From NCBI GenBank assembly GCA_016708845.1, contig JADJFB010000007.1:1-41749 (forward strand): a stretch of 41,749 nt of DNA. The letters are read 5' to 3'. A program made the translations under genes and the position numbers. The notes beneath the pieces are model-generated. The model did no database searches. It had not been told where the DNA came from and worked only from the letters and a program-made list of their open reading frames with translations. Of the stretch, positions 35,352-41,749 are shown in pieces; position 1 is the stretch's first letter, and the number at the start of each line of letters is the position of its first letter. The DNA is from Bacteroidota bacterium (GTDB taxonomy: Bacteria > Bacteroidota > Bacteroidia > B-17B0 > Aurantibacillaceae).

Positions 35352-35382
35352 TTTGTTTAATACTTTGTTAATGTTATATTTG
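35352..35382 (+). promoter_or_regulatory. Consensus Bacteroidota promoter of the YfiR-TPR-SpoIIE operon
   Basis: TTTG (35352-35355), exactly 19 bases, then TATATTTG (35375-35382) matches the -33/-7 consensus TTTG-N19-TAnnTTTG of the Bacteroidota primary sigma factor at every fixed base. Transcription should begin around 35387, leaving a leader of about 40 bases before TTG 35429. This is the best promoter match in the window. Confidence 0.8.
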
Positions 35383-35428
35383 TTGGTTCACGAACATTGG
35401 CAAACTATTTGTTTAACTGACGCATTAA

Positions 35429-35965
35429 TTGAAATTTTTATTAAAATATAGCTTATTATTTCTCTTGGCTTTTTCAAGTCTGAGTTTTCAGCAGCAACCT
35501 TTTGATTCAAATCAATTAGTTGCTCGCCAAAAAGCCGTATTCCTTTACAACTTTACTAAATATTTTGAGTGGCCGCAGAAAATGCGAACTGGTAATTTTA
35601 TTATTAATGTTATTGGTAATAATGCTGGTATTAATGGTGAATTAAACAAAATGGCAACCTCTAAACAAGTTGGAAATCAGAAACTTGAGATTAGAAACAC
35701 GACTTCTGTTGACGCATCAATTCAACCACATATTATTTTTCTTTTAAACGAATCTTCGGAGATGTTGAAGGAAATAACTTCAAAATATAAAGGAAAGGGC
35801 ACATTAGTTGTTACTGAAAAGAATGGATTAGCCAAAGCGGGCTCAGCCATTAACTTTGTAGCGATAGATAGTAAATTAAAATTTGAGTATAGTAAGGCAA
35901 ATGCAGTAAAAGCTGGATTAAAAACAAGTGACGGACTAAACAGTTTAGCTATTGCGGTTGATTAA
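35429..35965 (+). CDS. YfiR-like (DUF4154) periplasmic protein
   Basis: The protein has 178 residues. The start is TTG 35429, because an in-frame TAA sits directly before it and the signal peptide (KFLLKYSLLFLLAFSSLSF) follows at once. The mature part has the family landmarks: QKAVFLYNFTKYFEWP at the start, then FIINVIGNN, the middle PHIIFLLNESSEML, and the end LKFEYSKANAVKAGLKTSDG. In Pseudomonas, YfiR is a periplasmic repressor of the diguanylate cyclase YfiN. The cysteines that form disulfides there are absent here. It is the first gene of a three-gene operon with a TPR protein and a HAMP-SpoIIE phosphatase, which makes the phosphatase its likely partner. Confidence 0.85.
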   Translation: MKFLLKYSLLFLLAFSSLSFQQQPFDSNQLVARQKAVFLYNFTKYFEWPQKMRTGNFIINVIGNNAGINGELNKMATSKQVGNQKLEIRNTTSVDASIQPHIIFLLNESSEMLKEITSKYKGKGTLVVTEKNGLAKAGSAINFVAIDSKLKFEYSKANAVKAGLKTSDGLNSLAIAVD

Positions 35966-35987
35966 ATTAATTATTAAATTTGTATAA

Positions 35988-36896
35988 GTGTTAACAGTAT
36001 CAAAATCATATCATTACCTAAAAAGCAGCATCTGTTTTTTATTGGTATGTGTTTGTCATAATTTTTATGCTCAAACAGATTTGTTATTTGAGGCTCAAAG
36101 ACTTTGTAATGAAAAGAAATTTGATCAAGCAATTCCATTAATTGAAAAAGTAATCCTGCATACTGAAACAAAAAATGATCCTGCATCTTGGCATATTAGG
36201 TCTTATGCTTATATTCAAGCATACAAACAATCTGGCCCTGCAAATACTTCTAAAATTAATTTATTAGATACCGCTATTTCTTCTGCCTTGGTCTCTAAAC
36301 AATTAGATGTTGAGAAAGGTTATTTAGAAAACAATAACGCTTTTATAAAAAATGGTGCAAATACTTACTATAAAATTAGTACCATTTTATTGCAAGATTC
36401 TCTTAATAACGTCAAATCTGAGGAGTATTATAACAAGTACAAAGAGAGCACTAAACTATTTGATCCAACATTTGATTTCAAACAACAAGATATTAAATAC
36501 TATAACACAACTGGAAGTATTTTTGAAGACTTGTATATGCGTAATAACTTCAATCAAAAATATGGAGACGTTGCTAAAACAGCCTTATTAAAAGTTCTAG
36601 AGATTGATAGTAAAAACATTAGCGCTAATATTAATCTTGGTATATTGTATTACAATCAAGGAGCTACCTTAATGCGCATGATGGATTATGATGTTGATTT
36701 AGCGCAGCTAGATGTAATACAAGAAAATGCTAAAAAATTATTTAAACAGTCTTTACCATTTATGATTAAGGTTTACGAGTTAGACCCTAAAGCAGAGAAG
36801 GCATTAGAAAGTTTGCAAGGAATTTATTCAGCCTTACTGGATGATGAAAAAGCAAATGAGTTTAAACAGAAAAAAGAGGCCTTAAATAAAAAATAG
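35988..36896 (+). CDS. Exported TPR protein of the YfiR-SpoIIE operon
   Basis: The protein has 302 residues from GTG 35988, 22 bases after the YfiR-like stop. The N-terminus is a signal peptide (YLKSSICFLLVCVCHNFYAQ). At least four TPR-like units follow: LFEAQRLCNEKKFDQAIPLI, then WHIRSYAYIQA, later LLKVLEIDSKNISANINLGI and the last around LKVYELDPKAEKALESLQ. There is no catalytic domain. It is probably a periplasmic adaptor in the same signalling unit as its neighbours, since the SpoIIE gene begins 10 bases after its stop. The GTG start is the first usable codon with a full signal peptide, and the exact start is not certain. Confidence 0.8.
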   Translation: MLTVSKSYHYLKSSICFLLVCVCHNFYAQTDLLFEAQRLCNEKKFDQAIPLIEKVILHTETKNDPASWHIRSYAYIQAYKQSGPANTSKINLLDTAISSALVSKQLDVEKGYLENNNAFIKNGANTYYKISTILLQDSLNNVKSEEYYNKYKESTKLFDPTFDFKQQDIKYYNTTGSIFEDLYMRNNFNQKYGDVAKTALLKVLEIDSKNISANINLGILYYNQGATLMRMMDYDVDLAQLDVIQENAKKLFKQSLPFMIKVYELDPKAEKALESLQGIYSALLDDEKANEFKQKKEALNKK

Positions 36897-36906
36897 AGGC
36901 TAGCGT

Positions 36907-38691
36907 ATGGCATTTAAATTTACCATTGGTAGAAAAATAGGAACAGGATTTGGCGCATTGCTTTTGCTGACACTTATTGCCTTTATTTTTACAATTGTTA
37001 CTGTTACAAAAAGTAAACAACAAACTGATTCGGTTGTAGGACAAGTAACTCCATCTGTATCGGCATTGAAAGAATTTAACTTTGTTCTTCAAAAATCACA
37101 AACCTTAATTTCAAAATGGTATTTTAATCAATCTCCAGATACCGATCCTTCAAAAACTGAATTAAGAAATTTGATAAGTAAAGATTATCCTCACATTAAA
37201 GCCGAAATAAAAACATTATCAGAAGATTGGACTAAAGAAGAAAAATCAAAAATAAAAACCATTATTCAATTTAGCGACGAATTATTTAAAGTTTATCAAG
37301 AAGAGATTATGACTCCCTTAAATTCTTGGGAAAGCTATCAAGACGCTAGTGTCAAATTTTTAGTTACCTCACCTTTTGAGGATAGTCAAGAAAAAATCAA
37401 AATGCTTTATGTGCAATTAAATGATTTGATTAACCAAAAAGAATTAAATGCCGAGAAAACAAAAGAACAAATGTTTAGCTCCTTTAATTTCTTGGATCGT
37501 TTTGTAAAACTATTAGGGATTGGTTTATTTATTGGAGGAATTTTAATTGCCATTTTCACAACTCGCTCTATTACAAAACCAATTCAACAACTAAAAAAAA
37601 TGTTGTTATCTATGGGCTTAGGTATTTTACCTAAAGAGCGCATTAACTATCGCACAGATGAAATTGGTGAAATGGGAATTGCACTAAATAGTTTAGTTGA
37701 GTCAATGGAAAGTACTACCGAGTTTGCTAAACAAACTGGAAAAGGAAATTTTGACGCTTATTATAAACCTCTTAGTAAAGATGATACATTAGGCCATGCT
37801 TTATTAAAAATGCGTGACGGCTTATCTGAAAACGAAAGAGTACTAGAGCAAAAAGTAGTAGAAAGAACCGAAGAAGTTGTAAAACAAAAAGAAGAGATTG
37901 AATTAAAAACAAAAGAGCTTGAAATACTATTTAAACAAGTTACAGATAGTATACACTATGCGAAAAGAATACAAGAAGCCATCTTACCACCAAACAATTT
38001 AGTGAAACAAATTTTACCCGAATCATTTGTATTATATAAACCAAAAGATATTGTAAGTGGGGATTTTTATTGGATTGATAAAAAGAAGGACTGGTGTTAT
38101 TTTGCTGCAGTTGATTGTACAGGACATGGTGTGCCAGGTGCTTTTATGAGTATTGTGGGTTACAACTTATTAAAAGATATTTTAAAAAATACTGATAGTA
38201 TACAACCATCTATTATCATGGATAAAATGAATGATGGTGTTGCAAATACATTACATACAAATACTACCTCTGGTAAACAAACCAAAGATGGTATGGATAT
38301 GACATTATGCGCTTTAAATTATAATACTTTAGAATTACAATTTTCTGGTGCTTACAATCCATTATATATTATTCGTGGCAATGAATTAATACAATATAAA
38401 GCAGATAAATTCCCTGTGGGTATGTTTATTGGAGAAAAACAAAATTTCACCAATCATAGCATCCAATTACAAAAAGGGGATAGTATTTATATTTTCTCTG
38501 ACGGATACGCTGATCAGTTTGGTGGACCGAGAGGTAAAAAATTCATGGCAGGAAATTTCCGTCAGTTATTATCTGATGTAAGTAAACTACCCATAGAAAG
38601 GCAAAAAACAATGCTAAATCAAACCATTGAGGAGTGGAGGGGTAATTTAGAACAAGTAGATGATATTTTAATTATCGGAGTTAAAGTATAA
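36907..38691 (+). CDS. Membrane HAMP-SpoIIE (PP2C-type) phosphatase
   Basis: The protein has 594 residues from ATG 36907. Span 1 is at about 13-33 (GALLLLTLIAFIFTIVTV). A helical periplasmic sensor domain covers 35-195, and span 2 is at about 197-215. HAMP (TRSITKPIQQLKKML onward) runs to about 270. A coiled-coil linker with RTEEVVKQKEEIELK and DSIHYAKRIQEAILPP leads to the SpoIIE-type PP2C domain. Metal-binding aspartates are in place: Asp386 (SGDFYW), Asp403 (VDCTGHGVPGAFMS) and the late FSDGYADQFGG. It should dephosphorylate a serine or threonine target, often an anti-sigma antagonist, in response to a periplasmic signal. No such antagonist is encoded in the window. The YfiR-like and TPR proteins in the same operon are candidate periplasmic inputs. 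Confidence 0.92.
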   Translation: MAFKFTIGRKIGTGFGALLLLTLIAFIFTIVTVTKSKQQTDSVVGQVTPSVSALKEFNFVLQKSQTLISKWYFNQSPDTDPSKTELRNLISKDYPHIKAEIKTLSEDWTKEEKSKIKTIIQFSDELFKVYQEEIMTPLNSWESYQDASVKFLVTSPFEDSQEKIKMLYVQLNDLINQKELNAEKTKEQMFSSFNFLDRFVKLLGIGLFIGGILIAIFTTRSITKPIQQLKKMLLSMGLGILPKERINYRTDEIGEMGIALNSLVESMESTTEFAKQTGKGNFDAYYKPLSKDDTLGHALLKMRDGLSENERVLEQKVVERTEEVVKQKEEIELKTKELEILFKQVTDSIHYAKRIQEAILPPNNLVKQILPESFVLYKPKDIVSGDFYWIDKKKDWCYFAAVDCTGHGVPGAFMSIVGYNLLKDILKNTDSIQPSIIMDKMNDGVANTLHTNTTSGKQTKDGMDMTLCALNYNTLELQFSGAYNPLYIIRGNELIQYKADKFPVGMFIGEKQNFTNHSIQLQKGDSIYIFSDGYADQFGGPRGKKFMAGNFRQLLSDVSKLPIERQKTMLNQTIEEWRGNLEQVDDILIIGVKV

Positions 38692-38722
38692 AAAGGCTTT
38701 CAAATAATTGAAAGCCTTTTTT
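38691..38722 (+). terminator. Intrinsic terminator of the SpoIIE operon
   Basis: GGCTTTCAA and TTGAAAGCC form a perfect 9-bp stem around ATAA, extended by AAAA-TTTT pairing and followed by six T. The hairpin begins at the stop codon of the phosphatase gene. The flanking A-run means it could also end the small convergent lipoprotein transcript. Confidence 0.88.
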
Positions 38723-38727
38723 GTGTT

Positions 38728-38973
38728 TTATTGAATTTGACAGTTTACACTATAGTTTCCGAAAAAATCAGTTCCTGAATCTGTATTGTCGTTACATCTA
38801 TCTTCAGCTCTTTTTCTTGTATCCTTGTAGGTATACTGAGAATAATCATTTGTTGCGCTTCCTGAACCACTAGAGTATGTTTTAGAACATTTACATACGT
38901 AGTCTTTTTTACATGAAGTCATTGAAGTTCCAGCTGCTAATAAAACTACTGCTAATAAAATTGTTTTTTTCAT
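38728..38973 (-). CDS. Small lipoprotein, Cys-rich
   Basis: The protein has 81 residues from ATG 38973. The signal peptide (KKTILLAVVLLAAGTSM) ends in the lipobox TSC, so Cys21 is the lipidation site. The mature protein begins KKDYVCKCSKTYSSGSG and contains four further cysteines (VCKC, RCND, NCQI), suggesting one or two disulfides. Bacteroidota encode many such short 'CKKDYTC' lipoproteins of unknown function. On the minus strand an imperfect -7 match (CACCTTTG) lies about 30 bases upstream. It stands alone and converges on the SpoIIE operon terminator. Confidence 0.75.
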   Translation of the reverse strand: MKKTILLAVVLLAAGTSMTSCKKDYVCKCSKTYSSGSGSATNDYSQYTYKDTRKRAEDRCNDNTDSGTDFFGNYSVNCQIQ

Positions 38974-39112
38974 TTTGTTTTTTTTAATTGTATAATTTAT
39001 AATACAAAGGTGTCAGAATAACAATGAAACATGTTACATAAATTCTAAAAATACTTACATCATTCACGCTTAGAAATAGGAAACAAAATGATTACTGAAA
39101 AAGAAAAACTTT

Positions 39113-39120
39113 TACCTTTG
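39113..39120 (+). promoter_or_regulatory. Candidate -7 element TACCTTTG of the DUF5808 gene
   Basis: TACCTTTG fully matches TAnnTTTG and ends 8 bases before ATG 39129, again implying a very short or absent leader. No TTTG is seen at the expected -33 position. Confidence 0.45.
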
Positions 39121-39128
39121 TAAATATC

Positions 39129-39359
39129 ATGGCAGATAAAGACAATAAACCAAGTAAAGAAACTCTAGAAGAATGGAGTAAAAATCCAGATAATTGGATT
39201 TTAGGTATTTTTTATTTCAACAGAAAAGACAAACGTATTTTTCCACCTAAACGAATCGCTCAGTTTGGTTGGACCGTGAACTTTGCTAATCCTATTTCTG
39301 TATTAGCTATTGTGGCAATTATAGTAGCGACTATATTAATTACAAAACTAAGAAAGTAA
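39129..39359 (+). CDS. DUF5808 small membrane protein
   Basis: The protein has 76 residues from ATG 39129. The first half is soluble with the DUF5808 core: NWILGIFYFNRKDKRIFPPK followed by RIAQFGWTVNFANP. A single C-terminal membrane span (ISVLAIVAIIVATILI) and a basic end (TKLRK) follow, so the soluble part probably faces the cytoplasm or forms a surface-lying amphipathic cap. The function is unknown. It is a single gene, convergent with the secreted glycosidase gene 11 bases away, and no terminator hairpin is visible between them. Confidence 0.75.
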   Translation: MADKDNKPSKETLEEWSKNPDNWILGIFYFNRKDKRIFPPKRIAQFGWTVNFANPISVLAIVAIIVATILITKLRK

Positions 39360-39370
39360 GTTTTTCTATT

Positions 39371-41281
39371 TTATAGTTTTACTAATTTACCTGTCCAATT
39401 TTTCCCTTTCGCCGAACTCAGATTAACCATGTATAATCCTTGAGAAAAATGAATGGATGGTATTTCGATAACTTTTGGACTTTGTCCAAAATAATAATTT
39501 GAATACACGAGTTCGCCTTGAATATTATATACTTTTAAATTCAAATCATTTATTTTTTCTCCTGATAAATCAATCAACGTATTTTCGGTAGAAGATGGAT
39601 TAGGAAATAATTTCACTTGCATAGAATGAGTGATTTGCTTATCAATATTTGTAACAACACCAACTCCTTTTAAAATAATAGCCGTAGTAGACAACGCTGG
39701 TAAATTAACAGTAAATGTATTAGCGGTTACTTGAACTGTGCCCGACGATAAGGCATTATTAGTATGCGAGATAAAAGTTTCGGTTGAAGGCAATGCATTT
39801 AATTGTTTGAACGTGTAAATACCATTCGGAATATTAAAATTACTCACAGTCATACTCACAGTTTTTGAGGTAGTTAATGCTCTATTTACTAATACCGTTG
39901 TTACAGAATCATTTGTCGCATTAATAGAAGAATACGCGGATACATTTAACTCTTGACTAGACAATGATTTTATACGTGTCGTTTTTGCATAGCGACTAAA
40001 CAAGTGCATGGTTTCCCACTGCCCAATATTCCAGTACCATGGCGCAAAAAATGAGACACCATTATCTGCAAATGTGCCAAGAACAGAAGCGTAACTTACC
40101 GAACTTATATTAGCGTTGACATGCGTAAATCCATATTCAGAAACAGCAGTTCCTACACCATGATTTGGTCCCATGTATTGATTTAACCAACGATTGCAAC
40201 GCTCTAATACAAATTCTTGAGTAATAGAATTGTCCCAGCCTGATGCAGCGATAGTTTTAACTCCATTGGCTCCAGGATAGCTGTAAGTAGTATCAAAATA
40301 CAAACGATGTAATTGAACTACATCAGCACCATTCGATTCGTTTGGATAACTATGTATATCAATTACATCTAACAACCTAATACCTGTTGCTGTTTGCTCC
40401 TCCGAAATACGTTTAATGAAAAATTCTAACCAAGTGTAACTTAGTCCATTCATAGCGGTGATTTTGGTATTATTCCATGCATACCATTGCCATTCGCTAG
40501 CAGGCACTGGTCCGCATAATTTAATATTAGGAAACTTAGCGCGCGCTTTTTTAGCCACTGAAAAATATAATTGCATAAAAGCTTCGGCAGTAGGTTGAGT
40601 TAGAATGATATCATCATGCGTTCCATACCAAATATCTGGTTCGTTATCCATGCTCCAATATTGAATCTTATTGTTGTTTAATCCTAAGCCTCCAAAACCA
40701 AACCAATGATCTAATATATTAACGGTCGAATCTGCTGTCCAGTTTTGTAAATATAAATTCGGATTACCATTAGTAGTTGCGTTACTTCCTCCTGCTCCAT
40801 TTGGAACACCACCTCCTGCTAAATTTTGTTGTACTCCACTCCACCAATTAGAACTATTATATGCCCAATCATTGAAATTATTTGAATTATTGGAAGCCGC
40901 TTTTCCAATTAACTGAAAGCCCCACATCCCTTGCGCATTAGGCAAACTATCTCCTAATTTTTGGGCAGCGTAATCCCAATTGTGAGTGTATACATTATTG
41001 TACCAATCTGGATGGCAAGTAATTTTTTTACGCCAGTTATATTTACTCCCATTATTCCCACCATTCTCTCGCGAAAAACGCAAACCAACATCTCTTAAAA
41101 ATTTCCATTGAGCCGCTGATGTTGGGGAAGAAGGATTATCTGACACATTATTATTTTTACCGTAAATAAAAGGAGATATTATTTTTCTTCCAGCATTAGC
41201 ATCTACAGTAATATTTACTGTTTGCCCTAAAGACATTTGATTAAAAAATGCAATTATGAATATCGAGTAAATTTTTCTCAT
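39371..41281 (-). CDS. Secreted GH44-like glycoside hydrolase with T9SS sorting domain
   Basis: The protein has 636 residues from ATG 41281. A signal peptide (KIYSIFIIAFFNQMSLGQ) is followed by a catalytic domain like GH44 endoglucanases and xyloglucanases: ISPFIYGKNN, LRFSRENGGNNGSKYNWR, the likely acid/base Glu214 in SMDNEPDIWYG, and the likely nucleophile Glu382 in VSEYGFTH. After a beta-sandwich region (residues 440-540), the last 80 residues are a type A sorting domain of the type IX secretion system (KLFPNPSS, LKVYNIQGELVYS, QGLYMVNLSS, GKLVKL). The enzyme should be exported across the outer membrane and act on plant-type beta-glucans outside the cell. No SusC/SusD pair is present, so this is not a classic polysaccharide utilisation locus. 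Confidence 0.87.
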   Translation of the reverse strand: MRKIYSIFIIAFFNQMSLGQTVNITVDANAGRKIISPFIYGKNNNVSDNPSSPTSAAQWKFLRDVGLRFSRENGGNNGSKYNWRKKITCHPDWYNNVYTHNWDYAAQKLGDSLPNAQGMWGFQLIGKAASNNSNNFNDWAYNSSNWWSGVQQNLAGGGVPNGAGGSNATTNGNPNLYLQNWTADSTVNILDHWFGFGGLGLNNNKIQYWSMDNEPDIWYGTHDDIILTQPTAEAFMQLYFSVAKKARAKFPNIKLCGPVPASEWQWYAWNNTKITAMNGLSYTWLEFFIKRISEEQTATGIRLLDVIDIHSYPNESNGADVVQLHRLYFDTTYSYPGANGVKTIAASGWDNSITQEFVLERCNRWLNQYMGPNHGVGTAVSEYGFTHVNANISSVSYASVLGTFADNGVSFFAPWYWNIGQWETMHLFSRYAKTTRIKSLSSQELNVSAYSSINATNDSVTTVLVNRALTTSKTVSMTVSNFNIPNGIYTFKQLNALPSTETFISHTNNALSSGTVQVTANTFTVNLPALSTTAIILKGVGVVTNIDKQITHSMQVKLFPNPSSTENTLIDLSGEKINDLNLKVYNIQGELVYSNYYFGQSPKVIEIPSIHFSQGLYMVNLSSAKGKNWTGKLVKL

Positions 41282-41374
41282 GGTAATTTGATTAGTTAGT
41301 CTAAGTTATGAATTTCTTCTTGTAGATTTTATGTAATACTAAAAATAGATTAACTTTACTCTTATTGATAATCT

Positions 41375-41722
41375 TTGAATCCATTTAGTCGCATATTATT
41401 TATCTTGATGGTTGTTTTATTAAACAACCATTTAAAATCTCAAACCATTAAATTAGACACTATGTTATTGAGAGGTAGTTTCTTTGGAAAAGATATATAT
41501 GTGCAAAATCCACAAATCATCGTTGGAAAAGATACTATTTTTACAGCTCAACAAGTATTAGTAAATGACAGTTTGGTATTAAACTACATGCAATTACAAA
41601 GAAATGCATTTGCTATTCCTTTAACTAAACTGCATTTAAAAGAAGGTACTCCTATTATTATTAAAATTATACAATCTCAATTTGGGCGTGCTAGAATCCT
41701 GTACCCTACAATGCATCAATAA
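41375..41722 (+). CDS. Small exported protein of unknown function
   Basis: The protein has 115 residues from TTG 41375. ATG 41408 is an alternative that would shorten the signal peptide. The N-terminus (SRILFILMVVLLNNHLKSQ) is a signal peptide. The mature part is beta-rich with a repeating aliphatic pattern (DIYVQNPQIIVGKDTIFTAQ, then LVLNYMQL, GTPIIIKIIQSQ). I recognise no family with confidence. It is divergent from the glycosidase gene. Its stop at 41720-41722 lies 27 bases before the right edge of the window, so a following operon partner would be out of view. Confidence 0.6.
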   Translation: MNPFSRILFILMVVLLNNHLKSQTIKLDTMLLRGSFFGKDIYVQNPQIIVGKDTIFTAQQVLVNDSLVLNYMQLQRNAFAIPLTKLHLKEGTPIIIKIIQSQFGRARILYPTMHQ

Positions 41723-41749
41723 AATCTACGATGAAACGTCCAAAACTAT

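Noticed and set aside
39371..41281. Polysaccharide utilisation locus around the GH44-like enzyme
   Set aside because: No SusC/SusD pair, further glycosidases or a hybrid regulator are adjacent.

Overview
This is a chromosomal window from an AT-rich member of the Bacteroidota, probably Flavobacteriales, Sphingobacteriales or a related uncultured lineage. I cannot name a genus. The evidence is a type IX secretion C-terminal domain on a GH44-like glycosidase, TonB-receptor-style N-terminal domains, DUF6702, DUF5808 and DUF1295 proteins, a Bacteroidota-type promoter (TTTG, 19 bases, TATATTTG), an almost complete lack of Shine-Dalgarno sequences, and several housekeeping genes (gyrB, mdh, miaA, ftsE, ogt). 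I see no phage, insertion sequence, CRISPR array, tRNA or rRNA. No stretch longer than 300 bases lacks a gene.

Layout. 0-4.2 kb: a cut-off lipoprotein-like gene, a YaeR-type VOC protein, two palindromic intergenic elements, and a large exported TPR-CHAT (caspase-like) protein. 4.3-10.7 kb: a small exported protein, an exported VWA protein carrying a TonB-receptor-like N-terminus, a DUF1295 membrane protein, mdh and gyrB. 10.9-18.0 kb: a TerC-family protein, a small exported protein, and a three-part RND efflux operon (adaptor, permease, outer-membrane factor). The outer-membrane factor is interrupted by one in-frame TAG. 18.2-24.5 kb: an outer-membrane barrel gene with a very large TPR gene, then divergent ftsE-ogt. 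24.5-30.8 kb (minus strand): HupE/UreJ-like protein, M1 peptidase, ABC-2-type permease, ABC ATPase and a second M1 peptidase, packed with tiny gaps or overlaps. 30.8-33.5 kb (plus strand): DUF6702, miaA, MFS transporter. 33.5-38.7 kb: a sigma/anti-sigma-like pair on the minus strand, divergent from a YfiR-like / TPR / HAMP-SpoIIE phosphatase operon with a consensus promoter. 38.7-41.7 kb: a small lipoprotein, a DUF5808 protein, the secreted GH44-like enzyme and a small exported protein.

Two features deserve most attention. First, the YfiR-TPR-HAMP-SpoIIE operon and the divergent sigma/anti-sigma-TonB-like pair look like an envelope signalling island. YfiR normally restrains a membrane diguanylate cyclase, and here the membrane output is a PP2C phosphatase. 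Second, four genes are broken by single-base lesions (one stop and four frameshifts in total), and three of the frameshifts lie in short A or G runs. Each frame can be restored by one base change per lesion, which suggests either consensus sequence errors or very recent decay. All four are annotated at restored length. Family assignments come from motifs and recalled family architecture and were not searched.
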